Of a DNA stretch of 64,000 nt, positions 24,452 through 35,672 are shown piece after piece. The translations under genes and the position numbers were made by a program. Positions within the stretch are counted from its first letter, which is position 1, and every line of letters begins with the position of its first letter. Below the pieces are notes generated by a model. The model saw only the letters and a program-made list of their open reading frames with translations, had not been told where the DNA came from and ran no database searches. Source of the stretch: Rhizobium sp. (GTDB lineage: Bacteria > Pseudomonadota > Alphaproteobacteria > Rhizobiales > Rhizobiaceae); assembly GCA_027533385.1 (NCBI GenBank), contig JAPZUE010000009.1:62001-126000 (forward strand). Direction: 5' to 3'.

Positions 24452-25302
24452 TGTTCCCCACTCCGATCCAGAAGGCCTCGCCCTTTGCGCAGACGGCCTA
24501 CAAGATCCTGCTGCCGATCTCGCTCTTCCTGTGGCTTTTGCCACTGATCGGTGTCGCCATCACGTCGGTTCGCCCGGCCGGTGACCTCGCCGCCGGCAAC
24601 TATTTCGGCATCCCTTCCGGTTTTGCCGGTTTCGAGAACTATTCGGCGGTCTTCAACAACTCGCCGATCGGCTACTACATCCTGAACTCGTTCAAGGTGA
24701 CGATCCCGACGGTGATCGGCGCGGTGGCGCTGTCCTGCCTCACCGGCTTTGCGCTGGCGGTCTACAAGTTCAAGGGCAATCTGATCCTGTTCTTCATGTT
24801 CGTCGCCGGCAACTTCATTCCGTTCCAGATCCTGATGGTTCCGGTCCGCGACATGACGCTGCGCGCGGGTCTTTACGACACGACCATGGGCCTCGTGCTC
24901 TTCCATGTCGCCTTCCAGACCGGGTTCTGCACGCTGTTCATGCGCAATTTCATCAAGGGCCTGCCCTTTGCGCTGATTGAATCGGCGCGCGTTGAAGGTG
25001 TCTCCGAATGGCGGATCTTCCGCTATATCGTGCTGCCGCTGATGCGTCCGGCGATTGCTGCCTTGTCTGTGCTGATCTTCACCTTTGTCTGGAACGACTA
25101 CTTCTGGGCAACCGTTCTGGTGCAGGGCCAGCATGCCATGCCGGTGACGGCGGGTCTCTATTCGCTGAATGGCCAGTGGGTTGCCGCCTGGCATCTCGTG
25201 TCCGCCGGTTCGATCGTTGCGGCCCTGCCGCCGGTCGCCATGTTCTTCCTCATGCAGCGCCACTTCATTGCCGGCCTCACACTCGGAGCGACCAAGGGAT
25301 GA
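24451..25302 (+). CDS. Galactoside ABC transporter permease 2 (CUT1, MalG-like)
   Basis: A 283-residue inner-membrane permease with six hydrophobic segments, partner of the preceding permease. The EAA motif appears as ESARVEGVSEWRIFRYIVLP near residues 178-197. It overlaps the previous gene by one base and the alpha-galactosidase start by four bases. Confidence 0.92.
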   Translation: MFPTPIQKASPFAQTAYKILLPISLFLWLLPLIGVAITSVRPAGDLAAGNYFGIPSGFAGFENYSAVFNNSPIGYYILNSFKVTIPTVIGAVALSCLTGFALAVYKFKGNLILFFMFVAGNFIPFQILMVPVRDMTLRAGLYDTTMGLVLFHVAFQTGFCTLFMRNFIKGLPFALIESARVEGVSEWRIFRYIVLPLMRPAIAALSVLIFTFVWNDYFWATVLVQGQHAMPVTAGLYSLNGQWVAAWHLVSAGSIVAALPPVAMFFLMQRHFIAGLTLGATKG

Positions 25303-27396
25303 GCGAAATCGTCGTCATCGATTCGGGCCAGCTGGCGCTGAGCCTGCGCCTGCCGGAGCTTGGCATGCCGGAGATCCTGTCCTTCGGCTCTGAACCCGTC
25401 GAAGCCGATCCGCTGTTCGAGATCGAGCGTTCCAGCCGGGTCAACGGCATGGATATCGCCGTGCCCTCGAATGTGCTGCTGCCGACGGGCGGCATGGGCT
25501 TCTTCGGCTGGCCGGCGATTGCAGGTCACCGCGGGGGTCGTGACTTCGTGGCGCAGTTTGGCGGCTGGACCGTCCATCGCGACGGCAATCAGACGGTGCT
25601 GAAAGCTGTCGATTCCGTCGCCCGGCTCGGTATTGCCATTACGCTCACCGCGCATGTGTCAGGCCTCATTTCGATGGCGACGGAGCTAAGCAATCTGGGT
25701 GACGCGGATTATCAGCTGGATCGCTGCATGGCGGCGACCTTCCTGGCGCCAGCCGGCGATGTGCAGGTGATGAGCTTCACCGGCATCTGGGGGCGCGAGT
25801 TCCAGACTCGGCGCGAGCTTCTCGGCAACGGTACCTGGATCCAGGAAAGCCGGCGCGGGCGCACCTCGCATGATCGCTTCCCGATGCTGTTCATCGAAAG
25901 CGAGACCCAGATCTTCGGCGTGACGCTGGGCTTCAGCGGCAACCATCAGATGGTCATCGACCGCACCGATGACGGTCAGCGGCTGGTGCATCTCGGCGAA
26001 CTCTTCGAACCCGGTGAAATCGTCCTGAAGCCGGGTGAAAGCTATCGCAGTCCGGTCGCCTATGCCGGCGCCGACAGCCAGGACTTCCATGCCTTTGTCC
26101 GTGACGAGCTGACCCAATGGCCCGGCGGCACGATGAGCCCGCGCCCGGTGACGCTGAACACCTGGGAAGGCAATTACTTCGACCACCAGATGGACTCGCT
26201 GAAAGCCCAGGCGACAGCCGCCGCCGAACTCGGCATCGAGCGCTTCGTGCTCGACGACGGCTGGTTCGGCAAGCGTGATGACGATACGACGAGCCTTGGC
26301 GACTGGGATATCGATGCACGCAAATATCCCGATGGCTTGAAGCCGCTGGTCGATCATGTCACCGGGCTTGGCATGCAGTTCGGCATCTGGTTCGAGCCTG
26401 AGATGGTGAACCCGGTTTCGGAGCTCTACAAGGCGCATCCCGACTGGGCACTGACGATCGAAGGGCGTCCAATTCTCGAATCGCGCACCCAGCTGGTGCT
26501 GGATCTGACGCGTCCCGAGGTCTCCGACTATCTCTTCGGCAAGATCGACGCGGTGCTGTCCAACCACGCCGTCTCCTACATCAAGTGGGACATGAACCGC
26601 GATCTGACGCATGCGGCCGGTCGCGACGGCAAGGCGAAAACATCAGCCCAGACCCGTGCCGTCTATGCGCTGATGGACCGGATTCGTGCCGCTCATCCCG
26701 ACGTCGAAATCGAAAGCTGCGCCTCCGGTGGCGGCCGTATCGATTACGGTGCCTTGAAGCGTACCCATCGCGTCTGGACGTCCGATTGCACGGATGCGCT
26801 GGAGCGGCTGGAGATCCAGCGCGGCGCTTCGGTCTTCGTGCCGCCGGAAATCCTCGGCAGCCATATCTCGGCCTCGCCGAACCATCAGACAGGTCGTCGC
26901 CACACGCTTGCCTTCCGGGCGCTGGTGGCCATCGCCTATCATCTCGGGGTGGAGCTAAACCCGCTCGAACTCACCGATGCGGAGCGCGACGAACTCAAGG
27001 TCTATATCGAGACCTACAAGCGGCTGCGCGATCTCTTCCATGCGCCGGGCGCCAGTTTCCGCATGGAGCCGCTCGACGGTCGCTATGTGTGGGGCGCGGC
27101 TTCCGCCGAGAAGATCGTGGTGATCGTCGCCCAGGGACCGCAGATGGTGGGCGAACAGCCAGCACCTCTGCGCCTGCCAGAGCAGATCACACAGTTCGGT
27201 GGTCAGTGGCGGATCAAGACCGTGTTGCCGGCAGAACCGCAATTCATCCGTATCTCCGAGGGCCAGAAAGCGCTGCTTTCCGGTGCCGTCACCTTCGCGC
27301 TTTCCAGTGCCGGACTTGCCGGCCTGCCGCTGCCGATGCTGACGCCCGAAAGCGCTCTTCTCCTCGAACTCGAACCGATCAAGGGAGGCAAGACCC

Positions 27397-27404
<8 letters not shown>
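25299..27404 (+). CDS. Alpha-galactosidase, glycoside hydrolase family 36
   Basis: A 701-residue GH36 enzyme that removes terminal alpha-galactosyl groups from melibiose, raffinose-type sugars or galactosyl glycosides. The TIM barrel begins around residue 285 (TWEGNYFD); the nucleophile is Asp431 in YIKWDMNRD and the acid/base Asp496 in [18 protein letters not shown], a galactose-contacting motif, lies between them. There is no signal peptide, so it acts in the cytoplasm on imported galactosides. The start ATG overlaps the permease stop, and the end overlaps the ATPase gene by 8 bases. A longer upstream frame to 25008 lies inside the permease gene in another frame and is not used. Confidence 0.94.
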
Positions 27405-28487
<1,083 letters not shown>

Positions 28488-28488
<1 letters not shown>

Positions 28489-30416
28489 TGCTGGGCGTCT
28501 GCTACTATCCGGAACACTGGGACGAAAGCCGGTGGAAAACCGACGCGCGCCGGATGCGCGAACTCGGCATCTCCTTCGTGCGCATCGGTGAGTTTGCCTG
28601 GTCTCGTCTGGAGCCCTCGCGCGGCAATTTCACCTTCGAATGGCTCGATCGGGCGATCGACGTGCTGCATGAAGCGGGCCTTAAGGTCGTGCTCGGCACA
28701 CCGACCGCAACTCCGCCCAAGTGGCTCGTGGACGAATGCCCCGATATCATTCCCTATGACGAACAGGGCCGCCCGCGCGGCTTCGGCTCGCGCCGTCACT
28801 ACACCTTCTCGTCGGAGACCTGGTGGAAGGAGAGCGCCCGCATCGTCGAGGTGGTCGCCAAGCGCTATGGCGAGCACCCCGGCATTGTCGGCTGGCAGAC
28901 GGACAATGAATATGGCTGTCACGATACGACGGTTTCCTGGGGTCCTGAAGATCTGAAGAGCTTCAAGCGCTGGCTTCGCCTGCGCTACCAGTCGACCGAC
29001 CAGCTCAACGAGGCTTGGGGTTCGGTCTTCTGGTCGATGGAGCTCACAAGCTTCGACGACGTGGTGCTGCCGAACCTCACGGTGACCGAGCCGAACCCTG
29101 CGACGCGTCTCGACTTCTGGCGTTTCCATTCGGATCAGGTCGCGGCTTACGACAAGATGCAGTGCGAAATCATCCGCAAGCATTCGCCAGGTCGCTGGAT
29201 CACGCATAACTTCATGGGCTTCGTCTCCGATTTCGACCACTTCAAGGTCGGCGACAATCTCGATCTCGCCTCCTGGGACAGCTATCCGATCGGCTTCGTC
29301 GAGAAGTTCCCCTTCACCGAAGAAGAGCGCAATCGCTGGGCCGAAACTTCGCATCCCGATATCGCGCCCTATCACCACGATCTCTACCGCGCCGTCGGCA
29401 AGGGTCGATTCTGGGTGATGGAGCAGCAGCCGGGTCCGGTCAACTGGGCGCCGTGGAACCCCGTGCCGAAGCCCGGCATGGTGCGTCTGTGGACCTGGGA
29501 GGCGCTGGCGCATGGGGCCGATGTCGTCAGCTATTTCCGCTGGCGTCAGGCGCCCTTTGCGCAGGAACAGATGCATGCGGGTCTGAACCTTCCCGGTCTC
29601 GACGAATGGTCGCCGGGTGGCAAGGAAGCTATGCGGGTCTCGGAGGAGCTGGCCGCCCTCGGCGCACTTCCCGAAACGGGTCAGGCGCCTGTCGCGCTGG
29701 TCTTCGATTATCAGAGCTACTGGTCGACGATGATCCAGCCGCAGGGCAAGGATTTCCGTTACGAGGAGCTGTGCTTCCGCTGGTACGAGGCCCTGCGCCA
29801 TCTCGGCCTCAATGTCGATTTCGTCCGTCCGGGCGCATCGCTCGAGGGTTATCCGCTTGTTGTCGTGCCCTGCATGACGGAAGTCACTGAAGCGGCACGC
29901 GCCGAGCTTGAGAAGGCTGGGGGTGTCGTGGTGATCGGTGCGCGCACCGGTTCGCGCGACCGCAATTTCCGCATTCCGGAAAACCTGCCGCCGGGTCCGC
30001 TGGGCGCACTCACGGGCAATCGCGTCATTCAGGTCTCCTCCATGCGTCCGGGTCTCTCGGATGGCGTTTCCGGCGCGGTTTCGGGTTATGCGATCCGCTG
30101 GCGCGAATATCTGGAGACCTCGGCCTCGGTGCTCGCGACCTTCGATAACGGCGATCCGGCACTGACCGAGAAGGGCAATGTGCTCTATCTCGCCTGCTGG
30201 GCTGATGCCGGGCTTCTCGCCGAGGTGCTGGAACTGGCAACCAAGAAGGCAGGCGTTGCGACGCTGCGCGTGCCCGACTTCATCCGCATCCGTCGCCGCG
30301 GCGATCTCGTCTTCGCCTTCAACTACGGAAGCGAAGACTGGGCTCTGCCTGCAGGTGCAGATCCGGTGCTTGGTGAGCGCGTGCTGAAACCGCAGGCGGT
30401 CGCCGCCTGGCGCTGA
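28488..30416 (+). CDS. Beta-galactosidase, glycoside hydrolase family 42
   Basis: A 642-residue cytoplasmic GH42 enzyme. It opens with the typical GVCYYPEHWDESRW; the acid/base is Glu141 in TDNEYGC and the nucleophile Glu312 in WVMEQQPG, the same numbering as the Thermus A4 enzyme. A trimerisation domain (~395-590) and a small C-terminal beta domain follow. A CxxC-type zinc site of some GH42 members is not obvious. It is the last gene of the operon. Pairing with an alpha-galactosidase suggests use of plant galactosides or galacto-oligosaccharides with both linkages. Confidence 0.94.
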
Positions 30417-30440
30417 CGCTAGGCTATACCACATGATCAA

Positions 30441-30466
30441 GGGGAGGCTTCGGTCTCCCCTTTTTT
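30441..30466 (+). terminator. Rho-independent terminator of the galactoside operon
   Basis: GGGGAG and CTCCCC form the base of a hairpin around a TTCG-containing loop, followed by six T residues. It lies 24 bases after the beta-galactosidase stop. Confidence 0.85.
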
Positions 30467-30506
30467 CTGCCTTGTCATTCGGGCTGTTCGTGGCAAGTTG
30501 CGCGCC

Positions 30507-31313
30507 ATGAACAAAGTGATCCTGATCGTTCTCGATGGACTGCGCTACGACGTGGCCCGTTCCTGTCTCGGCTATATGGAAGGCCTCGTGGCTGCAGGCC
30601 GGGCCGATGTGCGCAAGCTGACCTGCGAACTGCCCGCTATGTCACGGCCGCTTTATGAGACCTTGCTGACCGGGCGCAAGCCCGTGGAGCATGGCGTCGT
30701 CAGCAATGGCGTGGTGCGTCGCTCGGTGGGGGACAATCTCTTCGCGCGGGTTCGGGCAGAGGGCGGCGTGACGGCAGCCGCGGCCTATCACTGGGTTTCC
30801 GAGCTTTATGTGTCCTGCCCGTTCGACCGATATCGCGATCGCATTCTCGTCGATGGCACGGGCGATATCACCCATGGCGTCTTCTACTGGGACGATGCCT
30901 ATCCCGACAGCCATCTCTTTGCCGATGCCGAATGGCTTATCCGCTCCAAGGCACCGGATTTTCTCCTGCTGCACCCGATGAATGTCGATGATGCAGGCCA
31001 CAAGCATGGTGGCGACAGCATCGGCTATCGCAATGCGGCGCGCATGCAGGGCGATCTGCTGGCGCGGCATGTGCCGGGTTGGGTCGGGGCCGGTTACAGC
31101 GTCATCGTCACGGCAGATCATGGCATGGGCGATGACGGCAATCATGCAGGGCCGACGCCGGAGGAAACGGAAGTGCCCTTCTACAAGGTGGGCTTCCGGA
31201 TCGAGAAAGCGGCCCTGCTGCAGCAGATCCAGATTGCCGGCCTTGTCTGCCGGCTGATGGACATAGATCCGGGTCAGATGCCGGCTTTCGAAGGCACCGT
31301 GGAGCGCCTCTGA
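30507..31313 (+). CDS. Alkaline-phosphatase-superfamily phosphodiesterase/nucleotide pyrophosphatase
   Basis: A 268-residue protein of the type I phosphodiesterase/nucleotide pyrophosphatase group in the alkaline phosphatase superfamily. Metal-binding features are the N-terminal ILIVLDGLRYD, a nucleophile-region candidate in CELPAMSRPLYETLLTG, then MNVDDAGHKHGG and VTADHGMGDDGNHAG. There is no signal peptide. The substrate is unknown. ATG 30507 is used rather than the frame start at 30498, since MNKVILIVLDG is the standard beginning. It is separated from the upstream operon by a terminator; the SDR gene starts 68 bases downstream. Confidence 0.8.
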   Translation: MNKVILIVLDGLRYDVARSCLGYMEGLVAAGRADVRKLTCELPAMSRPLYETLLTGRKPVEHGVVSNGVVRRSVGDNLFARVRAEGGVTAAAAYHWVSELYVSCPFDRYRDRILVDGTGDITHGVFYWDDAYPDSHLFADAEWLIRSKAPDFLLLHPMNVDDAGHKHGGDSIGYRNAARMQGDLLARHVPGWVGAGYSVIVTADHGMGDDGNHAGPTPEETEVPFYKVGFRIEKAALLQQIQIAGLVCRLMDIDPGQMPAFEGTVERL

Positions 31314-31381
31314 GACAATCTGTGCCTGATCCGGTTTGGCTGCCTGCCGTATTGGGTAGCACAGACCAGCAGGAGATCCAG

Positions 31382-32098
31382 ATGTCCGATTTTTCCGGAA
31401 TGACGTCCCTCAATCCCGGTTACCGCGCGCTTCTCCTCGGGGCGAGCGGAGGTATCGGCGCCGCCTTTGCCGCTGCGATCAAGGCCGATCCTGCCTGTGG
31501 TGGCGTGACCGAGTTGTCGCGCAGCCGCGACGGGTTCGACATCACGGATGATGCCTCTGTCGGTGCGGCAGCAGCCCGGTTCTCGGAAGCGGGCCAGAAA
31601 TTCGATCTCATTCTCTGTGCGACGGGTGCGCTTGTCATCAATGGCAATGGCCCGGAAAAGACCATCAAGGCGATCCAGGCGGATGTGATGGCGGCGCAGT
31701 TTGCGCTCAACGCAATCGGCCCGGCGCTGGCGCTGAAGCACTTCGCACCGCTTCTTTCCAACGAGGGCAAGAGCGTGTTTGCCACGCTGTCGGCACGGGT
31801 CGGCTCCATCGGCGACAACAAGCTCGGCGGCTGGATCTCCTATCGCTCGGCGAAATCGGCTCTGAACCAGATCACCCGCACCTCGGCGATCGAAATTGCC
31901 CGTCTGCGACCCAAGAGCGTGGTGGTCGCCCTGCATCCCGGCTCCGTCGATACCGGCTTTTCCGGCGGCTTCTCGAAGACGCATGACAAGATCCAGCCGA
32001 CTGAGAGCGTTGCCATGATGCTTTCGGTGCTTGATGGCCTTGAGCCGGCGCAGACCGGTGGCTTCTTTGCCTATGACGGCCAGCCGATCGAATGGTGA
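31382..32098 (+). CDS. Short-chain dehydrogenase/reductase paired with photolyase
   Basis: A 238-residue SDR with the cofactor fingerprint LLLGASGGIGAAF near residues 18-30, an NAG-like strand LILCATGALV, a catalytic Tyr-Lys as YRSAKSA near 151-157, and a late HPGSVDTGFSGGF. The fold is the C-factor/YciK-like group, often of unknown substrate. The frame starts upstream at 31322, but ATG 31382 has GGAG 7-10 bases before it. The last seven bases overlap the photolyase gene, so the two are translationally coupled. Confidence 0.86.
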   Translation: MSDFSGMTSLNPGYRALLLGASGGIGAAFAAAIKADPACGGVTELSRSRDGFDITDDASVGAAAARFSEAGQKFDLILCATGALVINGNGPEKTIKAIQADVMAAQFALNAIGPALALKHFAPLLSNEGKSVFATLSARVGSIGDNKLGGWISYRSAKSALNQITRTSAIEIARLRPKSVVVALHPGSVDTGFSGGFSKTHDKIQPTESVAMMLSVLDGLEPAQTGGFFAYDGQPIEW

Positions 32099-33630
32099 AG
32101 GCGCAGCGCATCCATCTCGTTCTCGGCGATCAGCTTACTCATTCACTGTCTGCGCTTGCCGATGCCGATCCGGAAACCTCGCTGGTGCTGATGGCGGAAG
32201 TCATGAGCGAGGCGACCTATGTGAAGCATCACAAGAAGAAGATCGCCTTTCTGTTTTCTGCCATGCGGCACTTTGCCGAAGAGTTGCGGGAGAAGGGTTT
32301 CCGGGTCCGCTATGTGACGCTGGATGATCCCCAGAATACGCAGAGCCTCAAGGGCGAACTGGCCCGGACCCTTGCCGAGAGCGGCGCCTCCGCCGTGATC
32401 ACCACGGAATGCGGGGAATGGCGTCTGGCCGAGGAGATGCGGGGCTGGGAAACGGACCTTGGCGTGCCCGTCGAGATCCGCGAAGACAACCGCTTTCTCT
32501 GTTCGATCGAGGACTTCCGCACCTGGCGCAAGGGCCGCAAGCAGCTGCGCATGGAATACTTCTATCGCGACATGCGCCGGCGGCACCGGGTGCTGCTGGA
32601 GGGTGAGGAGCCCGTCGGCGGCAAGTGGAATTTCGACGCCGAGAACCGCAAGCCTCCAGCCGCTGGGCTGAAGGGCCCCAAGCGGATCAGCCATGCCAAG
32701 GATGCCATCACGAAATCGGTGCTGGCGCTGGTCGAGGAGCGCTTTGCCGGCCATATGGGATCACTCGACAGCTTCCATTTTGCGGTCACCGCTACCCAGG
32801 CGGAGATGGAGCTGCAGCAGTTCATCGACGAGATCCTGCCGGATTTTGGCGACTATCAGGACGCGATGGTGAAGGGCGAGCCCTATCTCTACCATTCGCT
32901 CATCTCCTCCTACATCAATGCCGGTCTTCTTCTGCCGATCGATGTCATCCGCCGGGCCGAGGTCGCGTGGTTCGAGGGACGGGCGCCGCTCAATGCCGTC
33001 GAGGGTTTCATCCGGCAGATCCTTGGCTGGCGCGAATATGTGCGTGGCATCTACTGGACGGAAATGCCTGGTTATGCGGGCTTGAACCATCTCTCCGCCT
33101 CCCGCCCGCTGCCGCAGATGTACTGGACGGCAAAGACCGACATGGCCTGCATGCGCGGCGCGATCGGCGACACGATCGAGCATGCCTATTCGCATCATAT
33201 CCAGCGGCTGATGGTCACCGGCAACTTTGCCATGCTGGCCGGCATCGATCCGGTCGAGGTCTGCGAGTGGTATCTTGCCGTCTATTCCGATGCCTATGAA
33301 TGGGTCGAATTGCCGAACACGCTTGGCATGGCTCTTTATGGCGACGGTGGCGTGATGGCCAGCAAGCCCTATGCGGCGAGCGGCAAGTATATCGACCGGA
33401 TGAGCGATTTCTGCGGCGGGTGCCGCTACGATCCGAAGCTGACGACGGGGCCGAAGGCCTGTCCGTTCAACGCGCTCTATTGGGACTTCCTCGATCGCAA
33501 CACGGAAAAACTGGCGCGAAACCCCAGGCTTTCGAACATGTATGCGACCTGGCGGCGGATGGACCCGTTCAAGCAGGATGCCATTCGCAAGCATGCGTCC
33601 CAGGTGCTTGAGACGCTCGATAGGCTTTGA
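32092..33630 (+). CDS. phrB: FeS-type (6-4) photolyase, PhrB-like
   Basis: A 512-residue member of the FeS bacterial cryptochrome/photolyase group (deoxyribodipyrimidine photolyase-related). The N-terminal Rossmann-like antenna domain opens with HLVLGDQLTHSL, and the C-terminal helical FAD domain contains QILGWREYVRGIYW. Cys353, Cys441, Cys444 and Cys457 have the spacing of the four [4Fe-4S] ligands of Agrobacterium PhrB (350/438/441/454). PhrB repairs (6-4) photoproducts and binds FAD and a lumazine antenna. A cryptochrome role cannot be excluded. The start overlaps the SDR stop, and the ndvA gene converges 15 bases downstream. Confidence 0.93.
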   Translation: MVKAQRIHLVLGDQLTHSLSALADADPETSLVLMAEVMSEATYVKHHKKKIAFLFSAMRHFAEELREKGFRVRYVTLDDPQNTQSLKGELARTLAESGASAVITTECGEWRLAEEMRGWETDLGVPVEIREDNRFLCSIEDFRTWRKGRKQLRMEYFYRDMRRRHRVLLEGEEPVGGKWNFDAENRKPPAAGLKGPKRISHAKDAITKSVLALVEERFAGHMGSLDSFHFAVTATQAEMELQQFIDEILPDFGDYQDAMVKGEPYLYHSLISSYINAGLLLPIDVIRRAEVAWFEGRAPLNAVEGFIRQILGWREYVRGIYWTEMPGYAGLNHLSASRPLPQMYWTAKTDMACMRGAIGDTIEHAYSHHIQRLMVTGNFAMLAGIDPVEVCEWYLAVYSDAYEWVELPNTLGMALYGDGGVMASKPYAASGKYIDRMSDFCGGCRYDPKLTTGPKACPFNALYWDFLDRNTEKLARNPRLSNMYATWRRMDPFKQDAIRKHASQVLETLDRL

Positions 33631-33645
33631 ACGTTCCTGTTGCCT

Positions 33646-35391
33646 TCAGATTGCCGGGCTCGGCTCTTCCTTGAGAAGGCCACTGGTCCGCAGCAGCGAG
33701 CTGAAGCGGCCGCCCAGCTCGCTCAGCTGGTCGTAATTGCCCATTTCGATGATCTGGCCGTGGTCGAGGAAGACGACCAGGTCTGCCTCGCGGATCGTCG
33801 ACAGGCGGTGGGCGATAATGAAGGTGGTGCGATTGCGGCGCAGACGGTCGATGGCCTCCTTGACGCGCGCCTCGGTCTCGACATCAAGCGCGCTCGTTGC
33901 CTCGTCGAGGACGAGGATCGGGGCGTTCTTGAGGATCGCGCGGGCGATCGCGATGCGCTGGCGCTCGCCGCCGGACAGGCGGTTGCCGCGTTCGCCGACA
34001 TGGGTGTCGTAGCCGATCATGCGGCTCTCGATGAAGTCGGTCGCGGCTGCCGCTTCGGCTGCCTGGATGATCTCCTCCTCGGTCGCATCTTCGCGGCCCA
34101 GGCGGATATTGTCTCTGATCGAGCGGTTCAACAGGCCGGCGTCCTGGAAGACGGTCGCGATCGCATGACGCAGCGACTTGCGGGTCACCTTGGCAATATC
34201 CTGCCCGTCGATCAGGATCTGACCCGACTGGGGATCATAGACACGCTGCAAAAGGTTGATGAGCGTCGTCTTGCCGGCGCCCGTCGGACCGACGATCGCC
34301 ACGGTCTGGCCAGCGCGGACGCTGAAGGAGATATCGCGCACCCCTTGCGTGGTCGAGGCAAAGTCGAAGGAGACGCCCTTGAACTCAACATCGCCCCGAA
34401 CCTGTTTCAGCTCGGCGGCGCCCACACGCTCCTCGCGTTCCTGGACGGCATCTTCCAGCTTGTAGAAGTCTTCGAGCTTCGAACGGGCCTCGAAAATCTG
34501 GTTCACGAAGGAGATCATCTGGTCCAGACGCGAGATCAGCAGCGTCGCAAAACCGGTAAAGGCGATGATGTCGCCGACCTTCAGCTCGCCGCGCTGGACG
34601 AGCAGGGTGCCGATTACGAGGATGACGAGCATCGACAGGGTCGAGGCAATGCGGTTCAGGGCGCCGGCGAGCGCCCACCAGTCGAGAACCGGATACTGGG
34701 CGGACAAAAGCTTTGTCGTGTATTCCTTCAGCGCCCGGGTTTCGGCTTCGATACGGTTGTAGCTATGCAGCACCGAGACGTTGCTGATCGAATCGCTGAC
34801 ATGCGAAAAGACGGTGTGATAGTGCCCTTCGACCGATGCCTGGCCTTCCTTCGTCCGGTTCATCACCGTCTTTCCGATGATCACGTAGAGCACCGCGAGC
34901 ACGATCAGGACTGAGGTCAGGCGCACATCCATCGAGAAGGCTGTGGGGATCAGCAGCGCTAAAGCCACGGCGGTGGACAGATGGGTGCGCATGAACTCCA
35001 GCCAGAGCCCGAAAAGGGTCTCGCCTGCGCGCAGCAGCGTGTGCAGTGCGTTCGACGTGCCCCGCTGGTGGTGCCAGCTCAGCGGCATGGAGATGATCTT
35101 CTCGAAGGATTCAGTGAGCAGATCCGCGCGTCTGCCATGGGCCAGTCGATCTGCCTGGCGCGCAACAAGAACATAGGCGACGGTGTTGAACACGCCGAAG
35201 CAACCCCAGGCGATCAGGATGCCCGTCGCATCCTGCTTTTCCGAAATTGCATCGATGATGCGGCCGAAAAGAATCGGCTCGAGAATCGTTATCACAGCAA
35301 GGACGATGTTTGCTGCAACCACAAGGGAGACTCGCAGCCTGTAGCGCGCAAGGTATTTCAGGGCCTTGAAATAAACCTGGAGCAGAGACAA
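33646..35391 (-). CDS. ndvA: Cyclic beta-1,2-glucan ABC exporter (NdvA/ChvA)
   Basis: A 581-residue half-transporter with an N-terminal six-segment exporter domain (~20-300) fused to an ATPase domain (~335-570). Walker A is GPTGAGKTT, signature LSGGERQRIAIARA, and Walker B ILVLDEATSALD. Length and sequence match NdvA/ChvA, which exports cyclic beta-1,2-glucan from cytoplasm to periplasm, where it supports osmoadaptation, motility and host attachment. The reading frame begins with TTG at 35391, preceded by AAAGGTG about 8 bases upstream. The synthase ndvB lies 4.7 kb away rather than adjacent. Confidence 0.93.
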   Translation of the reverse strand: MSLLQVYFKALKYLARYRLRVSLVVAANIVLAVITILEPILFGRIIDAISEKQDATGILIAWGCFGVFNTVAYVLVARQADRLAHGRRADLLTESFEKIISMPLSWHHQRGTSNALHTLLRAGETLFGLWLEFMRTHLSTAVALALLIPTAFSMDVRLTSVLIVLAVLYVIIGKTVMNRTKEGQASVEGHYHTVFSHVSDSISNVSVLHSYNRIEAETRALKEYTTKLLSAQYPVLDWWALAGALNRIASTLSMLVILVIGTLLVQRGELKVGDIIAFTGFATLLISRLDQMISFVNQIFEARSKLEDFYKLEDAVQEREERVGAAELKQVRGDVEFKGVSFDFASTTQGVRDISFSVRAGQTVAIVGPTGAGKTTLINLLQRVYDPQSGQILIDGQDIAKVTRKSLRHAIATVFQDAGLLNRSIRDNIRLGREDATEEEIIQAAEAAAATDFIESRMIGYDTHVGERGNRLSGGERQRIAIARAILKNAPILVLDEATSALDVETEARVKEAIDRLRRNRTTFIIAHRLSTIREADLVVFLDHGQIIEMGNYDQLSELGGRFSSLLRTSGLLKEEPSPAI

Positions 35392-35672
35392 GCTGTTACA
35401 CCTTTGTTTTTCAAAGCGGCGTGAGCCACAGATTTTTCGCTGATCGCCTGGACCAGCCCGGAAGGATGCCTAATGCCACAAACGGTCGACTGCAAGATGC
35501 CGACAAGCTGCCATCAGGCGGGATGCGCAGCTGTTAGGCGAATTCCCGGTCTGCGCTTTAAGTTTCCTATAACGCAAATTGGCGATAACCATTCAATTGC
35601 TTCGAGTGGTTGAAAAAGCCTCTGCTCGTGGCTTTTTAATGGTATTTTATAAGGTGATTTTGGAGAAGATTT

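Noticed and set aside
25008..25298. Upstream extension of the alpha-galactosidase frame
   Set aside because: It lies within the second permease gene in another frame; ATG 25299 overlapping the permease stop is the coupled start.
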